Shown: positions 50,266-58,912, counted from the stretch's first letter. The stretch: 64,000 nt of DNA from Bog-756 sp049517675 (GCA_049517675.1 JBEKRV010000013.1:1-64000); one strand, 5' to 3'. Translations and numbers: made by a program. The notes: generated from the letters alone by a model not told the origin.

Positions 50266-50495
50266 GGAGGTACCTCGCCGACGACGGAGGGGTGAGGTGA
50301 GCGCTTCGCTCAGAGTCCGGGTGCGGAACGGCAGGCGAGCCGAGGGTGGACGGGCCCCGGGGGGGCGACACCAGTCCACCATCGACGGGCACCGACGGCA
50401 AGGCCGGATCGGCCGGGCCCGCGTCGGTCCCCACCCCTGCGCCGGGCGGGTCCCCGGGCGGTCACCGCCCACGTCCCCGGTGGACCCCCACTCGG

Positions 50496-50501
50496 TACAC
50501 T
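50496..50501 (+). promoter_or_regulatory. -10 element TACACT for the acyl-CoA synthetase gene
   Basis: TACACT lies 39 nt before the ATG at 50541 and gives a short leader with the ribosome-binding site ggggaggaacc. Confidence 0.5.
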
Positions 50502-50540
50502 CGTTCGTCCGCCCGTCGGGGCGACAGGGGAGGAACCACG

Positions 50541-52175
50541 ATGCTCAGCACCATGCAGGACGGTCCGCTGCTGGTCAGCGGGATACTCCGCCACGGTCAG
50601 CAGGTCTACGGGGACAGCCGGGTGCTCACCATCGTGGGTGCCGGCGGCGAAGCGGCCGAGGGGTCCTTCGCACAGGTGGCCGAGCGGTCGGAACGCCTGG
50701 CCCGGGCCCTCGGCCGCCTCGGCATCGGGGATTCGGACCGGGTCGGCACCTTCCTGTGGAACAACCAGACACACCTCGAGGCCTACCTCGCCGTTCCCTC
50801 CATGGGAGCGGTCCTCCACACCCTCAATCTGCGTCTCTTCCCCGAGCAGCTCAGCTACGTGATCAACCACGCAGAGGATCAGGTCATCATCTGCAACGCC
50901 TCCATCGCGCCCCTCCTGGCCCGAGTGCGCGACCAGATCCCGACGGTCCGCCACATCGTGGTGGTGGGGGAGGGCGATACGGGTGCCCTCGGGGAAACCC
51001 TGGACTACGAGGAACTCCTGGCCGCCGAGGAGCCGGGCTACGGGTGGCCGCAGATGGACGAGCGCTCCGCCGCCGCCATGTGTTACACCTCCGGCACCAC
51101 CGGGAACCCGAAGGGCGTCGTCTACAGCCACCGCTCGACGTTCCTGCACTCCATGGCCATCACGGCCGGTTCGTCGCTCGCCATCAATGAGCGGGACAGC
51201 GTGCTGTCGATCGTGCCGATGTTCCATGCCAATGCCTGGGGGACGCCCTACGGGGCGTTCATGACCGGCGCCGACCTCATCATGCCCCAGCAGTTCCTCC
51301 AGGCCGCGCCCCTGGCGGCCATCATCGAACGCCACCGGCCCACCATGTCGGCCGGGGTCCCGACCATCTGGAGCGACCTCCTCCGCTACGCCCAGGCCAA
51401 TCCGGTGGACATGTCGAGCCTGCGGATGATTACCGCAGGCGGCGCCGCCGTCCCCCGTCAGCTCATCGAACGGTTCCGTGACGATCTCGGGGTCGAGATG
51501 GTCCAGGGCTGGGGGATGACCGAGACCAGCCCCCTGTGCGCCCTGGCCACACCGCCCCGTCAGGCTTCCCCCGAGGAGGAGATCGAGTGGCGGTCCAAGA
51601 CCGGGCGGATCGTGCCCGGTGTCGAGATCCGCATCTGCGGTGAGGACGGGAGCGTGCTCCCGAACGACGGGGAGTCCGTCGGCGAGTTCGAGGTCCGTGG
51701 CCCGTGGATCACCGGCTCGTACTACGGCGACCCGTCGCCGGACCGCTTCCACGACGGTTGGCTGCGGACCGGTGACATCGGGTCGCTCGACCGACTCGGG
51801 TACATGCAGATCAGCGACCGCACCAAGGACGTCATCAAGTCCGGAGGCGAGTGGATCTCCTCGGTGGAGCTGGAGAACGAGGTGATGGCCCACCCCGACG
51901 TGGTCGAGGCCGCGGTCATCGCCGTCCCCGACGAGCGCTGGAGCGAACGGCCCCTGGTCGCGGTGGTCATCGAGGAGGGGTCGGACGTCACCCCCGACGA
52001 CCTGTTGGTGTTCCTCGGCGACCGGGTGTCCCGTTGGTGGCTCCCCGAGCGGTGGTCGGTCATCGACGAGGTACCCAAGACCAGCGTGGGCAAGTTCGAC
52101 AAGAAGGTGCTGCGGGCCAGGCACGCCGAGGGCGACCTCGAGGTCATCGAGGTCGAGATCGTCTCCCGGGGCTGA
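50541..52175 (+). CDS. Fatty-acyl-CoA synthetase/ligase (AMP-forming)
   Basis: 544 aa. ANL-superfamily motifs are complete: A3 YTSGTTGNPKGVVYSH, A5 GWGMTETSP, A7 GWLRTGDIGSLDRLGYMQISDRTKDVIKSGGEWISSVELE and A10 PKTSVGKFDKKVLR. It activates a carboxylic acid as acyl-AMP and transfers it to CoA; MFHANAWGTPYGAFMTGADLI and overall fit point to medium- or long-chain fatty acids. A ribosome-binding site gggaggaacc precedes the ATG. A small gene follows after 2 nt. Confidence 0.93.
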   Translation: MLSTMQDGPLLVSGILRHGQQVYGDSRVLTIVGAGGEAAEGSFAQVAERSERLARALGRLGIGDSDRVGTFLWNNQTHLEAYLAVPSMGAVLHTLNLRLFPEQLSYVINHAEDQVIICNASIAPLLARVRDQIPTVRHIVVVGEGDTGALGETLDYEELLAAEEPGYGWPQMDERSAAAMCYTSGTTGNPKGVVYSHRSTFLHSMAITAGSSLAINERDSVLSIVPMFHANAWGTPYGAFMTGADLIMPQQFLQAAPLAAIIERHRPTMSAGVPTIWSDLLRYAQANPVDMSSLRMITAGGAAVPRQLIERFRDDLGVEMVQGWGMTETSPLCALATPPRQASPEEEIEWRSKTGRIVPGVEIRICGEDGSVLPNDGESVGEFEVRGPWITGSYYGDPSPDRFHDGWLRTGDIGSLDRLGYMQISDRTKDVIKSGGEWISSVELENEVMAHPDVVEAAVIAVPDERWSERPLVAVVIEEGSDVTPDDLLVFLGDRVSRWWLPERWSVIDEVPKTSVGKFDKKVLRARHAEGDLEVIEVEIVSRG

Positions 52176-52177
52176 TC

Positions 52178-52408
52178 GTGCCCGACCTGACCGAGATCGC
52201 CGAGCGGCTCGGGGCGATCGCGGAGGACCTGGCCGACGCCGCGCTCGACCGGCTCCGCCGCAACGCCGACGCCGTGCGGGCCGGTGGTGAACCCGATCCG
52301 GGGCTGACCGCCGAGGAGAAGCGGATCACCCGGGCCAGGCGGTCGGTGGAGAAGGCGGCCGGCCTGTTGGGTGCCGGAGGTCCCGCGGGATTCGACGACG
52401 GACCCTGA
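52178..52408 (+). CDS. Small helical protein downstream of acyl-CoA synthetase
   Basis: 76 aa: heptad-like helices (LTEIAERLGAIAEDLADAALDRLRRNADAV ... EEKRITRARRSVEKAAGLLG). GTG start 2 nt after the synthetase stop indicates translational coupling. No family recognised. A hairpin follows. Confidence 0.65.
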   Translation: MPDLTEIAERLGAIAEDLADAALDRLRRNADAVRAGGEPDPGLTAEEKRITRARRSVEKAAGLLGAGGPAGFDDGP

Positions 52409-52413
52409 CCCGG

Positions 52414-52435
52414 CGGTCCCGGAACAACGGGACCG
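52414..52435 (+). terminator. Terminator hairpin of the acyl-CoA synthetase operon
   Basis: Perfect 8-bp stem (cggtcccg / cgggaccg) with loop gaacaa, 5 nt after the stop of the small gene. Confidence 0.6.
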
Positions 52436-52546
52436 GTAGTAGGTTCATCCGGTCGGTGGCACCGGTCGCCGGGGGAACGGGGGATCACCGATGGGAGGTC
52501 GGCGTCGGGACCGGGGTGCGGCGACCCGCTCCGGGACGGGCGCGCC

Positions 52547-53078
52547 GTGAGCGTTCCCCCCGCCCCGGCCAACTGGTACCCGGACCCCGTCGGTCCCGGT
52601 TGCCTCCGCTACTGGGACGGACGGACCTGGACGGAGCACCGGGTCCCGTGGCAGTCGGCGGTGGTCGGCCCCTACGGGGGCGGGTGGGGGCCCACCTGGA
52701 AGGGCGCCCAGCTCGGACGCCCCGCGAACGGTCCCGGAGCCCTGGCCCATCCCGGACGCCGGCTCGGGGCGCGGCTGCTCCGTCGCCCTCGGCCTGGTCA
52801 TGCCGGCCTACGAGACGGTGGGCGTGGCGAAATTCGGCCGCACCCTCGGGATGGCGTGGCTCCACATCCGACCGGTGAGGGTCGACGGCGCACCCCTCGG
52901 CTGGGGCAGGGCGTTGGCCCGGGCCGTGATCTTCTCGGTCGCCGGGTTCCTCGGGTGGATCGGGCTGCTCGATCCCCTGTGGTGCCTGTGGGACGACCGG
53001 AGGCAGTGCCTGCACGACAAGGTCGCCGACTCGATCATGATCAACGACCCGGCCGACGCCGCACCGGATCGCCGGTAG
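52547..53078 (+). pseudogene. Broken DUF2510-RDD membrane protein gene (deletion with frameshift)
   Basis: Frame 1 from GTG 52547 encodes a DUF2510 motif (PANWYPDPVGPGCLRYWDGRTWTEHR) and the start of an RDD domain (HPGRRLGARLL), then runs into arginine-rich nonsense. The rest of the RDD domain continues in the +1 frame to 53078 (ALGLVMPAYETVGVAKFGRTLGMAWLHIRPVRVDGAPLGWGRALARAVIF ... DDRRQCLHDKVADSIMI). About 50 residues that normally hold the first membrane helix and loop are missing at the junction near 52780-52800. Either a true deletion or a sequencing/assembly gap. Confidence 0.7.
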
Positions 53079-53084
53079 CCGACG

Positions 53085-53936
53085 TCACGGCCCGGGCGGG
53101 ACGTGGGCGGCTGTGTCGGCCGGCCGGGTCCGCTCGGGCAGCAGGAGGACCGAGGCGCCGAGGAAGCAGATCCCGCCGACGAAGGTGCCGAGGGTGGTCC
53201 ACGTGGCATTGCGGAGCTCCCCGGTCGGAAGGACGTGCGAGGCGACCGCCGACATGCCGAAGGCCACCGATCCGGCGAGGTTGCCCACCGTGATCCACCA
53301 CGAGAGGTCCCCGGGCTGCCAGCGGCCGGCACCGTGGCAGACTTCGGCGAACGCCAGGTAACTCGACACCAGGAAGCAGATCGACCCGAAGGCGTCCGGC
53401 CGCCAGACGGCGCGGTTCGCCGCCGCCGGGTCGGAGAACGACATGGTCAACGCGTGGGCGGTGCTGACGTTGAAGAAGAGCGTTCCGAGGACCTGGACCA
53501 CCGCGGCCAGCCAGTCGATGCGGTGGGGCTGGAATGCCAGGAGACGCCGGGGGCCGGTCGGGACGGGCCGGCCCGGCTCGACGGTGCCCACCACTTCTCC
53601 GTACTGGAGGAGTGCGGCCGTCGTGAAGAAGAGCGAACCGACGAAGTAGACCAGGTCGTCGGTCCGGGCCCCGACGGCCGAGGCCAGGGTGGGGACGGCG
53701 GCGACGGCGAAGCAGGACGATCCGACGGCGAACAGGACCGCCATCCACCAGCCTGCCTCCCCGGGCGACCACCACGTGGACCCCGGTGCCCGGTCGGAGT
53801 GCTTGCGGGCCCGTCGCGACTGCCACCGTTCGAGGGTGCCGTCCGCGTGCTGGACGATCCGCTCGGTGACGAACGGGCCGAAACCCCGCGAGGCGATGTA
53901 CGCAGGTCCCGGTGGCGAGGGCGTCGCGTCGGGCAC
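53085..53936 (-). CDS. Polytopic membrane protein, possibly YrhK-like
   Basis: 283 aa. A polar N-terminus with RWQSRRARKHS precedes about seven membrane segments in repeated W-x-x-x-L-F-x-x-G-S-x-x-F units (WWMAVLFAVGSSCFAVAAVP, LVYFVGSLFFTTAALLQY, WLAAVVQVLGTLFFNVSTAHAL, FGSICFLVSSYLAFAEVC, WWITVGNLAGSVAFGMSA, TTLGTFVGGICFLGASVLLL). The repeats resemble YrhK-domain proteins. No known function. Confidence 0.75.
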   Translation of the reverse strand: MPDATPSPPGPAYIASRGFGPFVTERIVQHADGTLERWQSRRARKHSDRAPGSTWWSPGEAGWWMAVLFAVGSSCFAVAAVPTLASAVGARTDDLVYFVGSLFFTTAALLQYGEVVGTVEPGRPVPTGPRRLLAFQPHRIDWLAAVVQVLGTLFFNVSTAHALTMSFSDPAAANRAVWRPDAFGSICFLVSSYLAFAEVCHGAGRWQPGDLSWWITVGNLAGSVAFGMSAVASHVLPTGELRNATWTTLGTFVGGICFLGASVLLLPERTRPADTAAHVPPGP

Positions 53937-53954
53937 CGTCGCGGGGGACCGGGG

Positions 53955-54257
53955 TCAGGGGATCCGGAGATCGTGGGTGGCAGCCGCCGCCCGTCGTTCC
54001 TCGTCGGTCAGGTCGGCCCCGCGGACCGGGACCACCAGGGTCCAGTGCCGTCCGACCGGGCAGTACTGGAACCGCCACCATCCGAGGCGCAACGACGTGA
54101 CCGACACGCCCGGGATCCAGATCGTCGTGAAGAGGTGACCGCTCCGGCAGCGGACCAGGGTGTCGCCGCCGATCCCGTACCCGCGGCGGCGCAGGACGAC
54201 GGTCGCCACGACGGTGGCGACGACCGTGCCGAGGACCAGTTCGCGCCGGTGCTTCAC
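53955..54257 (-). CDS. Small protein with N-terminal hydrophobic segment and Cys/His pairs
   Basis: 100 aa. LVLGTVVATVVATVVL may be a membrane anchor. VRCRSGHLFTTIWIPG and QYCPVGRHWTLVVPV form two C-x2-3-GH/GxH units reminiscent of a single-zinc ribbon. GTG start preceded by a TAAGGT -10 at 6 nt (54269-54264). Function unknown. Confidence 0.7.
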   Translation of the reverse strand: MKHRRELVLGTVVATVVATVVLRRRGYGIGGDTLVRCRSGHLFTTIWIPGVSVTSLRLGWWRFQYCPVGRHWTLVVPVRGADLTDEERRAAAATHDLRIP

Positions 54258-54263
54258 CAGCCC

Positions 54264-54269
54264 ACCTTA
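54264..54269 (-). promoter_or_regulatory. -10 element TAAGGT of a leaderless promoter (minus strand)
   Basis: Reads TAAGGT on the minus strand, 6 nt before the GTG at 54257. Confidence 0.6.
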
Positions 54270-54321
54270 CGCCGGGACGCCGTGCCGGTCAGCCACGTGA
54301 CCACCCGCGTCGCCGAGGGCT

Positions 54322-54361
54322 CGGAGGTGAACGTAGCGTGACGGAGGTGAACAGAACGTGA
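54322..54361 (+). repeat. Two 20-bp direct repeats upstream of a leaderless promoter
   Basis: cggaggtgaac-gtag-cgtga (54322-54341) and cggaggtgaac-agaa-cgtga (54342-54361) are adjacent, differing only in the central 4 bases. A diverged half-copy (gtagatgaacggacgg) follows. They end at the -35 of the next gene, a typical activator-site position. Confidence 0.65.
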
Positions 54362-54386
54362 CACGTAGATGAACGGACGGTAAACT
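54358..54386 (+). promoter_or_regulatory. Promoter GTGACA-N17-TAAACT
   Basis: -35 GTGACA (54358-54363), exactly 17 nt, -10 TAAACT (54381-54386), then 6 nt to the ATG at 54393. The best-formed promoter in the window. Confidence 0.75.
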
Positions 54387-54392
54387 CCCGGG

Positions 54393-54638
54393 ATGGAACA
54401 CGATCCGCGCTACGCACAGAACTGGTGTCGGGACCCGTACGGCGTCCACGAGGCCCGGTGGTTCTCGAACGGGATCCCGACCGCCCTCGTCCGTGACGGC
54501 GGGGTCGAGTCCCAGGACCGGCCGCCGGAGAGGGAGATCGGTCGGCGGTTCGGGCTGGTCCCGATCGGGAGCCCGGATCCGGTCCGGGCCGGGAACCCGC
54601 ACCGGGCACCGAGTCGATCGGACGTCCCGACGGGCTGA
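54393..54638 (+). CDS. Small conserved-looking actinobacterial protein
   Basis: 81 aa: MEHDPRYAQNWCRDPYGVHEARWFSNGIP then TALVRDGGVESQDRPPE; the second half is basic and probably disordered. I have the impression that the DPYGxHEARWFSxGxPTxLVRD pattern recurs in actinobacteria, with unknown role. The strong leaderless promoter supports expression. Confidence 0.68.
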   Translation: MEHDPRYAQNWCRDPYGVHEARWFSNGIPTALVRDGGVESQDRPPEREIGRRFGLVPIGSPDPVRAGNPHRAPSRSDVPTG

Positions 54639-54650
54639 CCGTCCTGTCGG

Positions 54651-55463
54651 TCAGTCGTCGACCACCTCGTTGATGGCGTCGATCAGCTGGCGCAGGCGCC
54701 CGTAGTGGACCTTGTCGAAGCGGAAGGCGAGGCGGGGGAGGTCGGTCACGTCGTCGTCGGCCCGCTCGGGGGGGAGCGGGTCGACCTTCCGGATGACCCC
54801 GGTGGTCACGATGTCGGCGAAGCGGCGGTTGAGGTCGGCCAGGCGGGCCTTGTCCGGGGCGACGGCCATCCGGAGCACCAGCAGGTCGCCCACCCAGCGG
54901 CACGAGTGGTAGTTCCGGTAGAAGCCGAGGAGCAGGCCGGTGGCCACCGAGACGTCGTCAGTGATCGAGAAGAACGAGCGGTCGTCCTGGGACACCAGTC
55001 CCCGGGGCTCCAGCTCCTCGGTCAGGAAACGGCTCCAGCCCCTCCAGAAGGTGCCTCCCGGGATGTCGAGCATGACCACGGGCGCCGGCTCGGCCTTGCC
55101 GGTCTGCAGCAGGGTCAGGAGCTCGAACCCCTCGTCGAGGGTGCCGAACCCGCCGGGCAGGACGATGAACCCGTCCGACTCCTTCAACAGCATCAGCTTC
55201 CGGGTGAAGAAATAGCGCATCTCGACGAGCTTCGGGTCCTGGGCGATGAACCGGTTGGCCCCCTGCTCGTGGGGGAGGCGGATGTTGACCCCGACCGACT
55301 GCTCGCGACCCGCGCCCTCCATGCCCGCGGCCATGATCCCCGGGCCGGCACCGGTCACGACCATCCACCCGGCGCCGGCCATGGCCGCGGCCAGCGTGCG
55401 CGCCTGCCTGTAGGCGGGGTGATCGGGTTCGGTCCGGGCCGAGCCGAAGATCGTCACCTTCAT
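54651..55463 (-). CDS. LOG-family Rossmann-fold protein (nucleoside 5'-monophosphate phosphoribohydrolase-like)
   Basis: 270 aa. MKVTIFGSARTEPDHPAYRQARTLAAAMAGAGWMVVTGAGPGIMAAGMEGA is the N-terminal nucleotide fold, and LPGGFGTLDEGFELLTLLQTG the PGGxGTxxE signature. LOG enzymes release cytokinin-type bases from the nucleotides; many bacterial members are of unproven specificity. It has a C-terminal extension of about 70 residues. ATG 55463 is chosen; a TTG at 55475 would add four residues. It follows the small gene at 55479 in the same direction. Confidence 0.88.
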   Translation of the reverse strand: MKVTIFGSARTEPDHPAYRQARTLAAAMAGAGWMVVTGAGPGIMAAGMEGAGREQSVGVNIRLPHEQGANRFIAQDPKLVEMRYFFTRKLMLLKESDGFIVLPGGFGTLDEGFELLTLLQTGKAEPAPVVMLDIPGGTFWRGWSRFLTEELEPRGLVSQDDRSFFSITDDVSVATGLLLGFYRNYHSCRWVGDLLVLRMAVAPDKARLADLNRRFADIVTTGVIRKVDPLPPERADDDVTDLPRLAFRFDKVHYGRLRQLIDAINEVVDD

Positions 55464-55478
55464 CCGCTTGCGCAACGG

Positions 55479-55730
55479 CTAGAACATGGTGAACGCCTCG
55501 GCCATCTCGGCCAGGGCGGTGTCGGCCACCTTGAGGTCGATCACCTCGGTGCCCCGCTCGAGCAGGCCAGAGACCGTGTCGACCATCGACCGGTACAGGC
55601 GCCGTTCCGTGGGCGTGCGTGCCAGGGCGATCCGGTCCTCGAGGGTGGGGCCGTCCTCCGGGGGCACCGTCTCGGTCGAACCGTCGATGGCCGCCTGCAG
55701 CTCCCCGTCCTCGAAGGAGGAGCCGGTCAC
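55479..55730 (-). CDS. Small hypothetical protein between fbiC and LOG gene
   Basis: 83 aa: acidic N-terminal part, then helices (LEDRIALARTPTERRLYRSMVDTVSGLLERGTEVIDLKVADTALAEMAEAFTMF). GTG 55730 begins 1 nt after the fbiC stop, implying coupling; a GTG at 55760 would overlap fbiC. No family recognised. Confidence 0.6.
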   Translation of the reverse strand: MTGSSFEDGELQAAIDGSTETVPPEDGPTLEDRIALARTPTERRLYRSMVDTVSGLLERGTEVIDLKVADTALAEMAEAFTMF

Positions 55731-55731
55731 G

Positions 55732-58131
55732 TCAGTGGACGCCCGCCAACGCGGTGCCACTCCCGTCGGTCGGGGTCACCCGACCGTACAGGGTGGTGCG
55801 CTGGGCCAGGGTCCGTCCGAGCGGGGCGACCAGGGCCCGGAAGTCGTCGGCGTCCATCATCTGGCCGTGCGTGGCCCCCGCCGCCCGCGAGATGTTCTCG
55901 TCGATGAGGGTCCCGCCGAGGTCGTTGACGCCCGCCCGCAGCAGTTGGCGGGCGCCGTCGACACCCAGCTTGACCCAGCTGAGCTGGATGTTGTCGATCG
56001 CCCCGCGGTAGGCGATGCGGCCGACGGCGTGCATCAGCAGCGTCTCGCGGAAGGTCGGGCCCCGCCGGGCCCGCTTCTGGATGTAGAGCGGTGTGGCCAT
56101 GTGCACGAAGGGCAGCGGCACGAACTCGGTGAAGCCTCCGGTCTCGAGCTGGAGCGACCTGGTCCGGACCAGGTGGCGGGCCCACGAACGCGGTTGCTCG
56201 ACGGCCCCGAACATGATGGTGACGTTCGAGTTGAGCCCGACGCCGTGGGCGGCCCGGTGGGCCTCGAGCCACTCCTCGGTGTCGATCTTGTCCGGGCACA
56301 GGACGGCCCGGACCTCGTCGTCCAGGATCTCCGCCGCCGTGCCGGGCAGGGTGCGGAGTCCGGCGTCGCGGAGCAGGACCAGGTAGTCGGCGAGGGGGAG
56401 CCCGGACCGGCGTGCCCCCTCGGTGACCTCGAGTGCGGTGAAGCCGTGGATGTGGATGGTGGCGGAGGCCTCGCGCACGGCCCGGATCACATGGAGGTAG
56501 TAGTCGCCGTCGAAGTCGGGGTGGATGCCGCCCTGCAGGCAGATCTCGGTGGCCCCCATGGCCTCGGCCTCGGCCACCCGGTCGGTGATCTCGCCCAGCT
56601 CGAGCAGGTAGGGGGCACCTCGGAGGTTGAGGGAGAGCGGTCCCTTGGAGAAGGCGCAGAACCGGCACTTGAACGTGCAGACGTTGGTGTAGTTGATGTT
56701 GCGGTTGGCGACGAAGGTGACCTCGTCGCCGACGATCTCGGACCGCAGGCGGTCGGCCGCGGCGGCGACGGCCCGTACCTCGGGGCCCCGGGCGCCGAAC
56801 AGGGTGACGATCTGGTCCTCGTCGACGTTGAGCCCGTCGAGCACGCCGGACAGGACCTCGGCCACCGCACCACCCGTCGTGGCCAGCGTCACCACCGGCG
56901 GTGCCGGCGTCCGGCCCCGGTCCGCCGGGCCGGCGGCCACGGCGGATGCCACAGGCGCGAGCAGCTCGGGCGGGGGGAACCCGCCGCCGGACGCCCACGG
57001 ATGGTCGCGGCCGAGCCCCTCGGCGTCGGAGGCGTCGAGGACCGGGAAGCGCATCCGCTCGTCGAGCCAGCGCGAGGGGTCGAGGGCGAACTCGGGGTAG
57101 ATGGTGAGACGGGGGGCCAGGGTGTGGCCGGCGGCTTCGGTGGCGGCCCGGAGGATGCCGAGGGCCGGCCAGGCCCGTTCCGGATTGACGTGGTCCGCCG
57201 TCACCGGGGACACCCCGCCCCAGTCGTCGATCCCGGCGGCCACCAGGGGTGCGAGCTCGTCGGACAGGTTGGGCGGTGCCTGCAGGTGGATGTCGGTGGG
57301 AAGGAGCAGGCGGGCGGCGGCGATGGTCCACAGGAATTCGTCGCCCGGGCACGGGGGCGAGCGGTGCATCGAGGTCCCCGGCTTCGGCAGGAAGTTCTGG
57401 ACGATGACCTCCTGGACGTGCCCGTGACGGACGTGGCTGGCGGCGATGGCCTCCAGTGTCTCCAGGCGGTCCGAGCGCGACTCGCCGATGCCGACGAGGA
57501 GCCCGGTGGTGAAGGGGATGCCGAGCTGGCCGGCGGCTTCGAGCGTGGCGAGCCGCCGGGCCGGCAACTTGTCCGGGGCCGAACGGTGGGCGGGCAGGTC
57601 CGGGTTGGTGGACTCGACCATCATCCCCTGGCTGGCCGACACCGCCCGCAGGGTGGCCAGGTCCCGCCCGCCGAGGGCTCCGGCGTTGGCATGCGGGAGG
57701 AGGCCGGTCTCCTCGACCACGGCGGCGCATGCGGCGGCCAGGTAGTCGACGGTCGACGAGTACCCGCGATCGGCCAGCCAACCGGCGGCCGCGGGGTAGC
57801 GGTCCTCGGGTGCCTCGCCCAGGGTGAACAGTGCCTCGTGGCACCCGGCGGCCCGACCGGCCCGGGCGATGGCCAGCACCTCGTCGAGTTCCAGGTAGGG
57901 GGAGTCGAGGTGGGCGGGGGCCTTGGCGAAGGTGCAGTACCCGCACCGGTCACGGCACAGCATGGTCAGCGGGACGAAGACCTTGGGGGAGAAGGTCACG
58001 CGGGTGCCGAAGGTCTCGTCGCGCACCGCGGCGGCGCGCGTCATGAGCTCGGCGACGGGGGTGGCGCACCACTCGTCACGGGTGGCTGGGTCGGGGCTGC
58101 GGTACGGCCGGTGGCCGGGGTCGGCGGGCAT
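55732..58131 (-). CDS. fbiC: FO synthase, fused CofG-CofH (FbiC)
   Basis: 799 aa with two radical-SAM domains. The N-terminal (CofG) half has CRDRCGYC (Cys59, Cys63, Cys66); the C-terminal (CofH) half has CTFKCRFC near residue 480. Together they join 5-amino-ribitylaminouracil and tyrosine to make FO, the deazaflavin core of coenzyme F420. Fusion is the usual actinobacterial form. The region about 405-430 between the halves (AGPADRGRTPAPPVV) is a disordered linker. ATG 58131 follows a TAAGGT leaderless -10. Confidence 0.96.
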   Translation of the reverse strand: MPADPGHRPYRSPDPATRDEWCATPVAELMTRAAAVRDETFGTRVTFSPKVFVPLTMLCRDRCGYCTFAKAPAHLDSPYLELDEVLAIARAGRAAGCHEALFTLGEAPEDRYPAAAGWLADRGYSSTVDYLAAACAAVVEETGLLPHANAGALGGRDLATLRAVSASQGMMVESTNPDLPAHRSAPDKLPARRLATLEAAGQLGIPFTTGLLVGIGESRSDRLETLEAIAASHVRHGHVQEVIVQNFLPKPGTSMHRSPPCPGDEFLWTIAAARLLLPTDIHLQAPPNLSDELAPLVAAGIDDWGGVSPVTADHVNPERAWPALGILRAATEAAGHTLAPRLTIYPEFALDPSRWLDERMRFPVLDASDAEGLGRDHPWASGGGFPPPELLAPVASAVAAGPADRGRTPAPPVVTLATTGGAVAEVLSGVLDGLNVDEDQIVTLFGARGPEVRAVAAAADRLRSEIVGDEVTFVANRNINYTNVCTFKCRFCAFSKGPLSLNLRGAPYLLELGEITDRVAEAEAMGATEICLQGGIHPDFDGDYYLHVIRAVREASATIHIHGFTALEVTEGARRSGLPLADYLVLLRDAGLRTLPGTAAEILDDEVRAVLCPDKIDTEEWLEAHRAAHGVGLNSNVTIMFGAVEQPRSWARHLVRTRSLQLETGGFTEFVPLPFVHMATPLYIQKRARRGPTFRETLLMHAVGRIAYRGAIDNIQLSWVKLGVDGARQLLRAGVNDLGGTLIDENISRAAGATHGQMMDADDFRALVAPLGRTLAQRTTLYGRVTPTDGSGTALAGVH

Positions 58132-58138
58132 CGGCGTC

Positions 58139-58144
58139 ACCTTA
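58139..58144 (-). promoter_or_regulatory. -10 element TAAGGT of a leaderless promoter for fbiC
   Basis: TAAGGT on the minus strand, 7 nt before the ATG at 58131. Confidence 0.65.
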
Positions 58145-58180
58145 CCGGAGGCGATCCGGGCACCCGCCGGGCGGTCCGGG

Positions 58181-58912
58181 TCACCCGACGCTGTCGGGAT
58201 CGATGTCGCCGAGGGCGTCGGCGTCGACCAGCCACACGATGTCACGACCGGTCACCCGGCCGGCCGGCAGGTCCTCCCCGGCCCGGATCCGGGCCAGCGC
58301 GTCGCGTTTGGACGGGCCCGACACCGTGAACACGGTCCGTGCCGCCCGGGCGATCCCGGCATAGGTGAGGGTGATCCTCGGATGGGGGTTCACGCCGTTC
58401 GGGTCCTCGTTGGCCACCACGAGGTGCGACGGGTCCCGGTCGTCGAGAGCGGTCGAACCGGGGAACAGCGACGCGCAGTGCCCGTCCGGGCCGAGACCCA
58501 GGTGCACGAGGTCCATGCGTGCGAGACCGGCGACGAGGGCCTGGTAGGCGACCGCCGCGTCGCCGGGACTGCCCGAGACGTACATGGGGTGGTCGGAGCG
58601 CACCGGTCCCACCACGTCGAGCAGGGTCCCGGCGATCATGGCGTGGTTGGAGTCGGGGTCGTCGGGGGGGACGCAGCGTTCGTCGCCCAGGTAGACGTCG
58701 ACGCCCGACCAGTCGACGCCCCGTCGGCCGGCCAGTGCCCGGTAGCACTCGACGGCGGTGCCTCCCCCGGACAGGAAGAGGGCGTAGCCGGGCGGGGTGG
58801 CCCGGGCGACCCCGTCGGCGACCAGGTCGGCGAACGCGTCGGGCACCGAGTCGACGAGTCGCACCGTGCCGTTCACGGCGTCACTGCTCGAGGTGGGTCT
58901 GGCGGCCGCCAC
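58181..58912 (-). CDS. pgl: 6-phosphogluconolactonase
   Basis: 243 aa. YALFLSGGGTAVECYRAL, VDVYLGDERCVPPDDPDSNHAMI and LVHLGLGPDGHCASLFPGS are the DevB/Pgl motifs. It hydrolyses 6-phosphogluconolactone to 6-phosphogluconate. It has two possible starts: GTG 58912 (ggag ribosome-binding site, 32-bp overlap with zwf), used here, and GTG 58876, 4 nt after the zwf stop. Last gene of the pentose-phosphate cluster. Confidence 0.93.
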   Translation of the reverse strand: MAAARPTSSSDAVNGTVRLVDSVPDAFADLVADGVARATPPGYALFLSGGGTAVECYRALAGRRGVDWSGVDVYLGDERCVPPDDPDSNHAMIAGTLLDVVGPVRSDHPMYVSGSPGDAAVAYQALVAGLARMDLVHLGLGPDGHCASLFPGSTALDDRDPSHLVVANEDPNGVNPHPRITLTYAGIARAARTVFTVSGPSKRDALARIRAGEDLPAGRVTGRDIVWLVDADALGDIDPDSVG

